A DNA stretch of 64,000 nucleotides, taken from NCBI RefSeq assembly GCF_026385475.1, contig NZ_JANIDW010000002.1, positions 62,001-126,000 on the forward strand, read 5' to 3'. Under the pieces are notes generated by a model. That model saw only the letters and a list, made by a program, of their open reading frames with translations, was not told the DNA's origin and made no database searches. Made by a program: the position numbers and the translations under genes. This document shows positions 8,883-17,069 of this stretch, piece by piece. This DNA comes from Bombella saccharophila. Lineage in GTDB: Bacteria; Pseudomonadota; Alphaproteobacteria; Acetobacterales; Acetobacteraceae. Position 1 is the first letter of the stretch, and every line of letters starts with the position of its first letter.

Positions 8883-10250
8883 TTATGTGTGAGGCGGGGG
8901 AGATGCAGTGGAGGCCTGCCGGATTTCGCGCTCATGGGGGAGGATGATTTTATGCCGGCGGAGATAGGTAACCCCCATAATGGCGAATGTAATGAGCGTA
9001 GCGAGGAACATCCCTAGTGCATAGGCGAGTCCCGCCCCATTAAGTCCGTAATGATTACCTAGATAGATAAGCATGGGAATATAGCACGTTACAGCACAAA
9101 GCTGGGCGAGCATGATGTAATGAGAGCGGCCCGCGGTATAGAGGACGCCTTCCATCGGCAGCCCTGCGGTAAAAAAGACAAGGGAGGGGGACATCCACAT
9201 CATTAAGGTTGCAGCATCGCCAAAACGATGGCCGAAGATGCTGATAACAGGCTTGCCCCCAAGGTAAACAACAAGCATTGCCACAAGGCCCATAATGGCG
9301 GAGAGCGCACTTGTCCTGAGTGCAAGTTTCCATGGGGCGGGGGTGCGTGGGTCCATCAGCACGACTTCAGGGTAATAGCTTTTCTCAAGGAGTTTGGCTG
9401 GGCGTTGGACAGCGTCTAAAAACTCCATCGCGAGGGAATAAAGCCCCGCAGCGGAGGTGCTGACAATCCGCCCGACAAGCAATTTGCTGATGGGCTCCCA
9501 CACGGTCTCTAAAAGTGTGGTGATGCTGGCTGTCCAGACAAAGCCCCATAACCCTTTAGGCATTTGGCGGGAGGCTTTGATGATGCTTGGCTTTAGGTTT
9601 GTGAGCAAGTCATGGCGTTTAAGTTCTAAGAGGGCTGTCCCCCAAAGGTAAAGTTGCCCGGCCAATGTGGCGCAATACCAAGCAATGACAAAGCCCGTTA
9701 ATTTTGTGCCACTTAACCACGCTAAGAGGCAACCTAACGCGCGAACCGCAGGGGTGATGAGTTGTTGGCGGGAGACGAGGTCGATACGGTCAAATAAGCG
9801 GAGGATACCATAGGGGGTAGTGCTACCAAGGCCGGGGATTAAGGTGCAATAAAGTAGAACAAGGGCTGTGTGCTGGTCATGCACATCAAGCATCTTCCCA
9901 AATAAGAGGAAGGCTAACGCCCCTAGGACCATGGAGAGTAAACCGGCACATATATCTAACCCAACAGCGAGGTTGATGCTGTTTTGTACGGTGGTGCGTT
10001 CTCCCTTTTGCCAAGGGATGGCCGAATAATGCAACACAATCTGCCAGCTTTGGAATTGCCCAATCGCGGCGATGGTCTCAATATAGGAGGCGATGAGGGT
10101 GAGGACACCAAAATCATGTGGGCGCAGGGTACGACCGGTACTGACAAGAGCGAGCAGCCCGATAAGAGCCCCAATTAATTTGGTTGAGCCAAGCTTACCT
10201 GCGTTTTTCAGAACAACGCGAAAAAGATCATCGCTAAATAATCCCTTCAT
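8883..10250 (-). CDS. Oligosaccharide flippase family membrane protein (Wzx/MOP-like)
   Basis: A 455-residue polytopic protein with about 12-14 hydrophobic segments and few charged loops. The N-terminus (KNAGKLGSTKLIGALIGLLA, then TGRTLRPHDFGVLTLI) is the pattern of polysaccharide/lipid-linked oligosaccharide flippases in the MOP superfamily, where an RxLGPxxFG-like segment follows the first helix. It presumably moves a lipid-linked glycan across the inner membrane; the substrate is unknown. Its ATG overlaps the stop of the upstream histidine phosphatase by four bases (ATGA), so the two are translationally coupled. Confidence 0.8.
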   Translation of the reverse strand: MKGLFSDDLFRVVLKNAGKLGSTKLIGALIGLLALVSTGRTLRPHDFGVLTLIASYIETIAAIGQFQSWQIVLHYSAIPWQKGERTTVQNSINLAVGLDICAGLLSMVLGALAFLLFGKMLDVHDQHTALVLLYCTLIPGLGSTTPYGILRLFDRIDLVSRQQLITPAVRALGCLLAWLSGTKLTGFVIAWYCATLAGQLYLWGTALLELKRHDLLTNLKPSIIKASRQMPKGLWGFVWTASITTLLETVWEPISKLLVGRIVSTSAAGLYSLAMEFLDAVQRPAKLLEKSYYPEVVLMDPRTPAPWKLALRTSALSAIMGLVAMLVVYLGGKPVISIFGHRFGDAATLMMWMSPSLVFFTAGLPMEGVLYTAGRSHYIMLAQLCAVTCYIPMLIYLGNHYGLNGAGLAYALGMFLATLITFAIMGVTYLRRHKIILPHEREIRQASTASPPPHT

Positions 10251-10960
10251 GCTGCGTTGGTCCCGAAATCTGGTAGTTCATTGACCGCAACAACACGCCA
10301 TTGCCCGGCAATATGCTCGATGATGGTGAGAGAAAGATTTTGGATGCAAAAGCGCAAGGCCGTCTCAGCAGGGATGGCAAGGCAATGCGATAGAGCCATA
10401 CGAATAGCCCCTCCATGGCTGAGGATAACCATATCCTGCCCCGCATGGTGTTGGGTGAGTTTATCAAGAGCATGGCCAATACGGTGGCGGACATCAAGCA
10501 TGGTTTCGCCCTCTGGGGGGCATTCATCTGCGGCGATAGACCAAAAGGGGCCGGTGGGCTTGCTGAGCAAGGCAGGGAAGTCTGCATGTGGGGTCCCGTT
10601 CCATTGTCCGATAGATTGTTCGGCAAAGGCGGGGTCGATGGTCATAGTGGTAGAAAATCCCCCGGCTTGTTGGATAGTATGGCCTGTGTGTTGAGCCCGC
10701 TGTAGAGGGGAGGAAAACCAGAGGGCATGGCGCGGTAAACGCCGGGCTAAGGCGTGGTAAGCAGCCTTCTGGTTGCTGAGATGATGCGGGCATAAGGGGA
10801 CATCAAGCGAGCCATACATGGTCTTGCGGGCATGTGCTTCAACAATCGCATGGCGGACCAACCAGAAGCGTGTTACCCCAGCGGGGAGCTCTGGCCCATC
10901 CAGAAAATGCTCTTGGGGGTCTGGCATGGCAGGTTGCGACACAAAAACCTCATGGCTCAA
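10247..10960 (-). CDS. Histidine phosphatase family protein
   Basis: Phosphoglycerate-mutase-like phosphatase of about 237 residues. The catalytic motif appears as WLVRHAIVEAH (RHA in place of the usual RHG), followed by YGSLDVPLC, the second phosphate-binding region SSPLQRAQHT, and the second catalytic histidine in ILSHGGAIRMAL. The substrate cannot be told. The start is unclear: the open frame begins at TTG 10960, GTG 10942 has GAGG five bases upstream, and ATG 10927 is also possible. A strong AGGAGG lies just upstream but is best spaced for a five-codon frame (ATG at 10967). It is the first gene of the phosphatase-flippase-CHAD operon. Confidence 0.8.
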   Translation of the reverse strand: MSHEVFVSQPAMPDPQEHFLDGPELPAGVTRFWLVRHAIVEAHARKTMYGSLDVPLCPHHLSNQKAAYHALARRLPRHALWFSSPLQRAQHTGHTIQQAGGFSTTMTIDPAFAEQSIGQWNGTPHADFPALLSKPTGPFWSIAADECPPEGETMLDVRHRIGHALDKLTQHHAGQDMVILSHGGAIRMALSHCLAIPAETALRFCIQNLSLTIIEHIAGQWRVVAVNELPDFGTNAA

Positions 10961-11197
10961 TGAACATATGACGACCTCCTGTTGGAAGGTCCTTCCACAG
11001 GTAAATCGCTACCTTACGATAAGGGCGCATAGCCGGGAACGGAACAAGCCTCAAGCAGAAGTTGCAAAAATTGCGTAATTGTCAGCACTTTTATACGACA
11101 AAAAGGGGTGAAAGGCTTTTTTGCCTTTAGGGATGATTTATAAAATGAGATGAATCTGTTAAGGGACTGAGAGGAGATAAGATAAGGATAAAGAGCG

Positions 11198-11380
11198 ATG
11201 AAAGCCACAGCGGGGCCTGTTAATTTGACTAATTTAAGTAAGCTGGCCCGTATGTTGTGGCCTAAAGGTGATAATGAGGTCTTTGTCCTTGATGGTAAAT
11301 GTTTGATCTTATTTCATGTCGTTATTGTCATGCTTCTGATCGTTTTTCATTGGAAATTAATTAGTTTGCAAGATTTTTAA
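11198..11380 (+). CDS. Small hypothetical membrane protein
   Basis: A 60-residue frame with a polar N-terminal half and one hydrophobic helix near residues 36-53 (LILFHVVIVMLLIVFHWKLI). AAGGA lies about 9 bases before the ATG, and an AGGAG further up. Its stop overlaps the end of znuB on the other strand by four bases. I do not recognise a family. The purine-rich leader and sensible topology argue for a real gene, but a chance frame is possible. Confidence 0.45.
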   Translation: MKATAGPVNLTNLSKLARMLWPKGDNEVFVLDGKCLILFHVVIVMLLIVFHWKLISLQDF

Positions 11381-12189
11381 AGCGAGCGTTTGAGACAGCT
11401 GGCTAGAGCATAAAGCCCAACCCCGCCCAAGCTTATCCAAAAAGGGAGGGGGATATCACTATACCAAGAGAGGATAAGCCCACTCCAAGAGAGGAGTAAG
11501 GCCCCGAAGATAGAGCAGAGAATCCCCTTAAAGGGGGAAAGTCCCAGCTTTAAGGACGCCGCTGCTGGGCCGACCATGAGGCTAAAACAGAGCAACGCCC
11601 CGGCAATTTCAGCACAGGCGGCGGAGGCTAAGGCGACGAGGAGGAGGAAAAGTTGCCCAAGCCGAGAGGCGGAGAGTCCTTGTGCCTGCGCTAGGCTGGG
11701 GGCCATGCTGATAAAGAGCAAGGGCCGCCAGAGGAGTGCCAGCCCTCCAAGGCAGAGAAGGGTGAGGAGAGCAAGGATGCCCAAGCTTGGGAGGTCCAAG
11801 CCTAAAACATCCCCAAAGAGGAGCGTTGTTGTTTGGGAGGAGGCCCCGTTAGCCTCATGCAAGCATAGCACCCCTATACCGAGGCTTGCCGCGAGGATAA
11901 GTCCTGTCATCATATCGCGCTGGGCGGGATGATGTTTGCTGCGTCCCTCATGGCCCATAAAGACCCCGCCTAACATGCTGGTGGCAATCATTCCCCATAA
12001 AGGGGAGATATGGAGCCACACAGCCGCTGCGGCCCCGCTAAAGCCAATATGGGGTAGGGCATGGGCTGCAAAAGCTTGCCGCCGGAGGAGGAGGCACCAC
12101 CCTAAGCTCCCTGCGAGGAGCGAGACGAGAAAACAGCCAATAAAAGCATGCTGCATAAAGGGGAAGGCGAGAAAGGGTGGCTCAACCAT
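11377..12189 (-). CDS. znuB: Zinc/manganese ABC transporter permease (ZnuB type)
   Basis: Inner membrane permease of 270 residues with about eight hydrophobic segments, of the ABC-3 family that imports zinc or manganese. The sequence FVSLLAG-like first helix, LLRRQAFAAHALPHIGFSG (the family block SLxGDALSHAxLPG is recognisably altered) and later ALLCFSLMVGPAAASLKL support this. Its ATG overlaps the end of znuC by 8 bases (ATGGTTGA). Given the Zur-box upstream of the operon, zinc is the likely substrate. Confidence 0.87.
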   Translation of the reverse strand: MVEPPFLAFPFMQHAFIGCFLVSLLAGSLGWCLLLRRQAFAAHALPHIGFSGAAAAVWLHISPLWGMIATSMLGGVFMGHEGRSKHHPAQRDMMTGLILAASLGIGVLCLHEANGASSQTTTLLFGDVLGLDLPSLGILALLTLLCLGGLALLWRPLLFISMAPSLAQAQGLSASRLGQLFLLLVALASAACAEIAGALLCFSLMVGPAAASLKLGLSPFKGILCSIFGALLLSWSGLILSWYSDIPLPFWISLGGVGLYALASCLKRSL

Positions 12190-12844
12190 GGATGTGCCCT
12201 CTTGCTAACGTCACTTCACGCACAGGCAGGGGGAGAGAGGCTGTCTCTAAAGGGCCATGAGCGGTGATGAGGATATTGACCCCTCGCTGTTGGTATAATT
12301 GCCCAAAAAGCTGGAGCAACGCCTTATGGCTTTGTGTGTCCAAAGCGGCGAAAGGCTCATCAAGGATGAGGAGTTTAGGGCTATTAGCGAGGGCTTGGGC
12401 GAGGGCTATGCGTTGCCTCTCCCCGCCAGAGAGGCAGCCTAGCGGGCGATGGGCGAGGGGGAACGCATTAACATCTCTTAGGAGGGCCTCGGCGTGATGG
12501 CGGGTGGTTTTGCTAGAGAAGGGAAAGCCCCAGCGCGCGCCGTTAAGGCAGGCCATCACATGGCTGATGACGGGGAGCATCGGGGCCGTTTGGTCCGCTT
12601 TTTGGGGCATATAACCACATTGATGCCGTGCAATGTCTGGTGGGTGGCCAAGGAGGAGGAGCGTGCCGCTTTGGTGGGGGAGTATGCCTAATAAGGCGCG
12701 GAGGACGCATGTTTTCCCCGCTCCATTATGGCCCCGGAGGATGGTTAGGCCCGTTAAGGGGAGGGCGAATGTAGCGTGGTTGAGAATAGACTGGGAGCCC
12801 ACACGCAGGCTGACATCCTGAGCAGAGAGATGAGCCTCCTTCAT
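12182..12844 (-). CDS. znuC: Zinc ABC transporter ATP-binding protein (ZnuC type)
   Basis: ATPase subunit, about 220 residues. Walker A is GHNGAGKTC, the Q-loop region is GYMPQKADQ, the signature is CLSGGERQRIALAQAL, and Walker B is LLILDEPFAALD, with the switch histidine in ITAHGPLE. The ATG at 12844 overlaps the znuA stop by four bases (ATGA); the longer open frame to 12910 would run into znuA and is less likely. Middle gene of znuA-znuC-znuB. Confidence 0.93.
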   Translation of the reverse strand: MKEAHLSAQDVSLRVGSQSILNHATFALPLTGLTILRGHNGAGKTCVLRALLGILPHQSGTLLLLGHPPDIARHQCGYMPQKADQTAPMLPVISHVMACLNGARWGFPFSSKTTRHHAEALLRDVNAFPLAHRPLGCLSGGERQRIALAQALANSPKLLILDEPFAALDTQSHKALLQLFGQLYQQRGVNILITAHGPLETASLPLPVREVTLARGHIHG

Positions 12845-13749
12845 GGTGTGGCCTGTTGGGTGAGGGTGGTTTCTATAGTGGTGAGGATGTGGCCTAGCCA
12901 GTCCTGCCAATGCAGCCCGGTAGGGAGGCTCTCGCCGATCGTGATGATGGGGATGTGCGCTTGTTGGGCGAGGGCTTCCACCGCGTGGGCTTGGGGGGCC
13001 TCAAGGGCGGGGTTGCGCACAAGGAAGCGAATCTCTTTGTGTTGAATTGCGGTTTCAAGCTGGGCTGTATCGCGCGGGGAGAGGCCGGATTCGTTCATCA
13101 AGGCTCTGGCCCAGCCTTCATTAATCATATGCAGCCCCGCAGCGTAAAGGAGGCGTTCCCCTGCCGGTTCGGTCATGGCGAAGGGGGCGTTAGGGGCGAC
13201 ATGGCGAAGTCGTTCTAGCTGGGTGGAGAGGCGAGCCACATCACGCTCAAAACGAGCAAGATTTTGGTTGATGTCTGCGCGCGCTTGGGGCCTGTTTGTG
13301 CTGAGCCACTCCGCAATGCGCTGCGCTGTTTTGTGGACCGTGGGGAGGTCGAAAAAGAGATGCGGGTCGTCACCTATATGCCAGTCAGCATAATCGGCGG
13401 CGATAAAAAGCTTGGATGGGGCCGCATGTAATGGCTTGGCCCAATCATCATACGTAGCCCCATTGAGCAAGATAGCATCACTTTGCGCGAGCTGCTGGGC
13501 CATAAGGGGGGAGGGCTGTAGATGGTGCGGGTCTAGTCCTTCACTATGGATGAGTGCGTGCGTTTGCACCGTAGAGCCGCCAATTTGTTGGGCAATATCA
13601 CACCATACAGCTTCCACACAGCTTAGCTGCAGGGCGGGGGCGGCGCTTGATGGCTGTTGGGCATAGGCGGGGATGGCAAGGAGGCTAAGGGTTAGGCGCA
13701 AAAAACGCGGTATATGCGCTAAAAGACGCAGAACAAACATGCAGGACAT
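12841..13749 (-). CDS. znuA: Zinc ABC transporter substrate-binding protein (ZnuA type)
   Basis: Periplasmic metal-binding protein of about 302 residues. A hydrophobic signal peptide ends near IPAYAQQ. The cluster A-1 metal site is suggested by EGLDPHHLQPSP (the family HxYxxxPxD/HHxxP region) and by DPHLFFDLPTVHKTAQRIA; ATYDDWAKPL matches the NGxxYxxW block. Later NEGWARALMNESGLSP carries the conserved region before the last metal ligand. I chose ATG 13749 (or 13740 three codons on) because the longer frame to 13815 would put the Zur-box inside the gene. First gene of the zinc uptake operon. Confidence 0.88.
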   Translation of the reverse strand: MSCMFVLRLLAHIPRFLRLTLSLLAIPAYAQQPSSAAPALQLSCVEAVWCDIAQQIGGSTVQTHALIHSEGLDPHHLQPSPLMAQQLAQSDAILLNGATYDDWAKPLHAAPSKLFIAADYADWHIGDDPHLFFDLPTVHKTAQRIAEWLSTNRPQARADINQNLARFERDVARLSTQLERLRHVAPNAPFAMTEPAGERLLYAAGLHMINEGWARALMNESGLSPRDTAQLETAIQHKEIRFLVRNPALEAPQAHAVEALAQQAHIPIITIGESLPTGLHWQDWLGHILTTIETTLTQQATP

Positions 13750-13768
13750 CCAAGCCGAGACCGTAGGT

Positions 13769-13787
13769 AATGTTATATAATAACATT
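13769..13787. promoter_or_regulatory. Zur-box in front of znuACB
   Basis: AATGTTATATAATAACATT is a perfect inverted repeat: 8-base arms (AATGTTAT/ATAACATT) around ATA. This closely follows the alphaproteobacterial Zur operator, whose core is TGTTATANNATAACA-like. It lies about 20 bases upstream of the likely znuA start, where zinc-loaded Zur would block transcription. Inference from motif and position. Confidence 0.85.
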
Positions 13788-13881
13788 TTCTTGGCAAAAA
13801 GAAACGCTCGCACATAAGCCAAGCCCGTCATCATTATGATGATGAGGCGTTAGGGGAGGGTACATATCTAAAAGAGGAAAA

Positions 13882-13957
<76 letters not shown>

Positions 13958-14003
13958 ACATTTATACCAGAACGCACATAATGCGCCCGTGGGGAGGGAT
14001 ATA

Positions 14004-14025
14004 GCCTTCCCGTTGGAGGGAAGGC
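14004..14025. terminator. Hairpin between maf and tRNA-Ala
   Basis: GCCTTCCC and GGGAAGGC form a perfect 8-base stem around a 6-base loop, 35 bases after the maf stop. No U-run follows directly on the minus strand, so it may be a weak terminator or a processing structure. Confidence 0.35.
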
Positions 14026-14060
14026 AAGAGGGAAAGTTATTTTTTCCGTAATTTTATGCG

Positions 14061-14651
14061 TTATGAGGGCAGGATACTGCGCTCCCGCAGGGCATGGAGA
14101 AGGGGCAGTAATGGTAAGCCTGCAATGGCATCATGCCCTCCCTCAATGAGATGAAAGAGCTGAATCCCCATTCCTTCAATCCGATAACAGCCAACACAGG
14201 CTAATAAGGCGGTGCCTTCTTTATGGAGGTAAGCGTCCAAAAAGGCGGGGGAGAAAGACCGCATGGTCAAGCGGGGGCTTTCGCTATGCGCCCACGATTC
14301 TTGTCCGTCTTTCCATAGGGTTAAAGCGGTATGGAGGGCGTGTGTTTTGCCCCGAAGGGTGAGGAGATGGGAGCGGGCTTCCTCCATTGTGCGGGCTTTG
14401 GCAAAGGCTGTGCCCTCTAGGTCTAAAAGCTGATCCGCTGCGAGGATGTAGTGATGAGGGAAGGCAGAGCTTGCCGCGCGGGCTTTGGCACGGGCGAGGG
14501 TGAGGGCTGTCTCGCGGAGGGAAAGCCCTTCCTGTTCGGCGTGATGACGTAGGGCGTCCTCATCCACCGCAACGGGATGTGTGGTTATAGGCACGCCCGC
14601 CTCTTGGAGGAGTTGGCGGCGTATGGCGGAACCACTGGCAAGGATGAGCAT
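14061..14651 (-). CDS. Maf family nucleotide pyrophosphatase (first of two)
   Basis: House-cleaning NTP pyrophosphatase of 196 residues. It begins LILASGSAIRRQLLQEAG, the Maf phosphate-binding start in the variant often seen in alphaproteobacteria. It continues with the basic ALTLARAKARAASS helix and ILAADQLLDLEG, which takes the place of the usual ADTVV block, and ends with GHDAIAGLPLLPLL matching the closing GLP motif. A second Maf of the ASASPRR type is at 35797-36417, so the two probably have different nucleotide preferences. It is divergent from hemE. Confidence 0.88.
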   Translation of the reverse strand: MLILASGSAIRRQLLQEAGVPITTHPVAVDEDALRHHAEQEGLSLRETALTLARAKARAASSAFPHHYILAADQLLDLEGTAFAKARTMEEARSHLLTLRGKTHALHTALTLWKDGQESWAHSESPRLTMRSFSPAFLDAYLHKEGTALLACVGCYRIEGMGIQLFHLIEGGHDAIAGLPLLPLLHALRERSILPS

Positions 14652-14804
14652 AAAGGCACCTTTGGTTGGGGGATGTGGGGTTATAATATCATAGCCTTAT
14701 AAGCGTTGCTTTAAGGAAAGTCCGGTTATTCCAGAGTTGACGCTTGCCGCCTCTCCAAGGCAAGGATAAGCAACATATTAGGATATGAGAGCAGGATAAG
14801 CAGC

Positions 14805-15869
14805 ATGACGCAGCAGCAAAGCGGAAGCCTAGCGACGCAGACAATACGCCACAAACCGCTTTTGCGCGCGTTAAAGGGGGAGGCTGTATGGCCCCCGCCT
14901 GTATGGCTGATGCGCCAAGCGGGGCGATATTTGCCGGAGTTCCGCGCGATGCGGGAGCAGGCGGATTTTCTCACACGCTGTATGACGCCGGAGATTGCTG
15001 TCGAGCTGACCATACAACCCATCCGCCGTTATGGGATGGATGGGGCGATTTTATTCTCCGATATTCTTATCCTCCCTTGGGCGATGGGGCAGGACCTCCG
15101 CTTTGAGGAAGGGCGCGGCCCCGTCATGACGCCCATCCGTGATGAAGCTGACCTCGCTCGGCTGGATGAAGGCCGCGTGATGGAGGCTGTAGCCCCTGTG
15201 CGGGAGGCGTTGCGCCGCTTGCGGGTGGAGTTGCCAGCAGAGACAACCTTGCTCGGTTTTGCGGGTAGCCCCTTTACGGTGGCGTGTTATATGGTGGAGG
15301 GTGGTAGCTCTCGTGATTTTGCCCATATTCGGGCGATGATGCAGCAGAACCCGGCTTTGTTTGATAAGCTTATGGCGTTGCTGACCCGCAGCACGGCGGA
15401 GATGCTCTGTGGGCAGATTGAGGCCGGGGCGGAAGCGGTCATGTTGTTTGATTCATGGGCGGGGATTCTCCCACCAGAGGCTTTCCGCCGTTATGTGATT
15501 GAGCCAACAAAGCAGATTGTTGCCCATATTCGCGCACGTTACCCTGATGTTCCGTTGATTGGTTTCCCCCGCCTTGGGGGTGTTATGGTTGCGGAATATG
15601 CCGAGAAAACGGGCATTAACACCTTAGCGTTAGACACGGTGGCCGATATGGCCAAAGTGGCGGAGATGGTCCCCCCAAGCGTGACCTTACAAGGTAATCT
15701 CGACCCCATGATTTTGCTGAATGGTGGTGAGGCGTTGCAGGAAGAAGCGCGCCGTATTCGTGATAGTCTAAAAGGGCGGCCACATGTGTTTAATCTGGGC
15801 CATGGGGTGATAAAAACCACACCGCCAGAGCATGTTGCTACATTAGTTGAGACAATAAGGAGCGTCTAA
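14805..15869 (+). CDS. hemE: Uroporphyrinogen decarboxylase
   Basis: Converts uroporphyrinogen III to coproporphyrinogen III in haem synthesis. The 354 residues show the signature block PVWLMRQAGRYLPEFRA near 31-47. They also have the conserved aspartate in FSDILILPWAMG, GFAGSPFTVACYMVEGG, DSWAGILP, and NLGHGVIKTTPPEHV near the C-terminus. AGGATAAG precedes the ATG. It is the first gene of a set with a HAD phosphatase 3 bases later and the hemJ-type oxidase. In several alphaproteobacteria hemE neighbours the replication origin; the 153 bases between maf and hemE are too short and too weak in DnaA boxes for me to call one. Confidence 0.97.
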   Translation: MTQQQSGSLATQTIRHKPLLRALKGEAVWPPPVWLMRQAGRYLPEFRAMREQADFLTRCMTPEIAVELTIQPIRRYGMDGAILFSDILILPWAMGQDLRFEEGRGPVMTPIRDEADLARLDEGRVMEAVAPVREALRRLRVELPAETTLLGFAGSPFTVACYMVEGGSSRDFAHIRAMMQQNPALFDKLMALLTRSTAEMLCGQIEAGAEAVMLFDSWAGILPPEAFRRYVIEPTKQIVAHIRARYPDVPLIGFPRLGGVMVAEYAEKTGINTLALDTVADMAKVAEMVPPSVTLQGNLDPMILLNGGEALQEEARRIRDSLKGRPHVFNLGHGVIKTTPPEHVATLVETIRSV

Positions 15870-15872
15870 AAC

Positions 15873-16571
15873 ATGAAGGACGCCTTAAGAGCGGGCATTA
15901 AGCTTGTCATTTTCGATTGTGATGGCGTGCTGATTGATAGCGAAGCCCCTGCTTGCCGTGGCACGGCGCGTTTTGCGCGCTCGGTCGGGCTGGATATTTC
16001 GGATGAGGAGGGCATAGCGCGCTTTGCAGGGAAGGCCTTGCCGCAGGTTATTGCGGAGATGGAGGCAGAGCTTGGCCATTCGCTCCCCCCTGATACACAT
16101 GCCACAATGCATGCGAATTTGGTGGCCTTGATGAAGCAGGGGGTTGAGCCCATAGCAGGGGCTATTACGCTTTTAGAAGCGTTAAAGAAACGCCATATCC
16201 CTGTGCGTGTCGGCTCTAACTCCTCTGTGATGGAGATGGAGGCTAAGTTTGGCCATACAGGGATGGACCGCCTGCTCGCACCGGAGCGGATTCACTCAGC
16301 AGCGGATATGGGGGCCCCCAAGCCGGACCCGGCTGTCTATCTCCATGGCGCGGCTGAGGAAGGTGTCAGGCCAGAGCAAACCGTGGTGATTGAGGACAGC
16401 GATACTGGGGCTGAGGCCGCACGCCGGGCGGGGATGTCGTGCATTTTACTGCGCCCTGCCAGCCATCCGCTGCCGTCCTTTTGGCCAGTGGAGGGGTTTG
16501 TGCGGGTAGAGCATTTGGATGAGGTTCTTCCCCTTTTAGAGCCAGCTTTGGCTCCAGAACTAAAACAATAA
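15873..16571 (+). CDS. HAD family hydrolase (beta-phosphoglucomutase-like)
   Basis: A 232-residue haloacid dehalogenase superfamily phosphatase. Motif I is IFDCDGVLIDSE near residues 13-24, motif II the serine in VGSNSSVM, motif III the lysine in GAPKPDPAVY, and motif IV VIEDSDTGAEAARRAGM. The helical cap between motifs I and II places it with subfamily IA, close to sugar-phosphate phosphatases and phosphoglucomutases. The substrate is unknown. It starts 3 bases after hemE and is followed 18 bases later by hemJ, so it is co-transcribed with haem genes but need not act on a porphyrin. Confidence 0.85.
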   Translation: MKDALRAGIKLVIFDCDGVLIDSEAPACRGTARFARSVGLDISDEEGIARFAGKALPQVIAEMEAELGHSLPPDTHATMHANLVALMKQGVEPIAGAITLLEALKKRHIPVRVGSNSSVMEMEAKFGHTGMDRLLAPERIHSAADMGAPKPDPAVYLHGAAEEGVRPEQTVVIEDSDTGAEAARRAGMSCILLRPASHPLPSFWPVEGFVRVEHLDEVLPLLEPALAPELKQ

Positions 16572-16589
16572 CGCTGGGGAGGGGTGGTA

Positions 16590-17036
16590 ATGCAGCTATT
16601 TTTACTGACACATCTTAGCTGGTTTGTCGCACTACATATTATGGCGTTTGTCTCATGGATGGCAGGGCTGTTTTATTTGCCGCGTTTATTTGTCTATCAC
16701 ACGCAAATGGCCCCGAACTCTGAAGAATATGTGCGCTTTTGCCTGATGGAACGGCGTCTGCAACGTCAGATTATGGCCCCTGCGATGGTGGTGACGTTTT
16801 TTACCGGGGCTTTGATGGCTTCCCTCCCCGGTGTGGTGGATTGGTCGGCTTTATGGTGGTGGGTGAAGATAGCCTGCCTCTTTGGGATGTTCGCTTTCCA
16901 TGGGGCTTGTGCGGTATGGCGGCGCGGCTTTGCCGAAGGGCACAACCACCATCGCGAGCGGTTTTACCGCATCGCTAATGAAGTCCCCACCATTTTGATG
17001 ATTGTGATTGTGATTATGATTGTGGTGCGGCCTTAA
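16590..17036 (+). CDS. hemJ: Protoporphyrinogen IX oxidase, HemJ type (CopD-like membrane protein)
   Basis: Membrane enzyme for the protoporphyrinogen to protoporphyrin step in bacteria without HemG or HemY. The 148 residues carry four hydrophobic segments and the family motifs LHIMAFVSWMAGLFYLPRLF (with the key histidine), FVYHTQ, and MERRLQRQIMAPAM. I chose the ATG at 16590, which has GGGGAGGGG about 6 bases upstream; a GTG two codons earlier is possible. The position just after hemE supports the haem role. Confidence 0.88.
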   Translation: MQLFLLTHLSWFVALHIMAFVSWMAGLFYLPRLFVYHTQMAPNSEEYVRFCLMERRLQRQIMAPAMVVTFFTGALMASLPGVVDWSALWWWVKIACLFGMFAFHGACAVWRRGFAEGHNHHRERFYRIANEVPTILMIVIVIMIVVRP

Positions 17037-17063
17037 TAGGGGGAAGGGAAGCCTCCCCCTATT
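17035..17063. terminator. Terminator hairpin between hemJ and DUF805 gene
   Basis: A perfect 10-base stem (AATAGGGGGA / TCCCCCTATT) around a 9-base loop, starting at the hemJ stop and ending just before the end of the convergent DUF805 gene. It can serve both strands, though the U-runs are short. Confidence 0.65.
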
Positions 17064-17069
17064 GTGCTG

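Noticed and set aside
11111-11128. Hairpin AAAGGC-TTTTTT-GCCTTT upstream of the small membrane protein
   Set aside because: Six-base stem with the T-run in the loop; no gene ends there, so I do not call a terminator.
14652-14804. Possible replication origin between maf and hemE
   Set aside because: hemE borders the origin in some alphaproteobacteria, but the gap is 153 bases with only two GGATAAGC elements (weak DnaA-box resemblance) and no AT-rich unwinding region.
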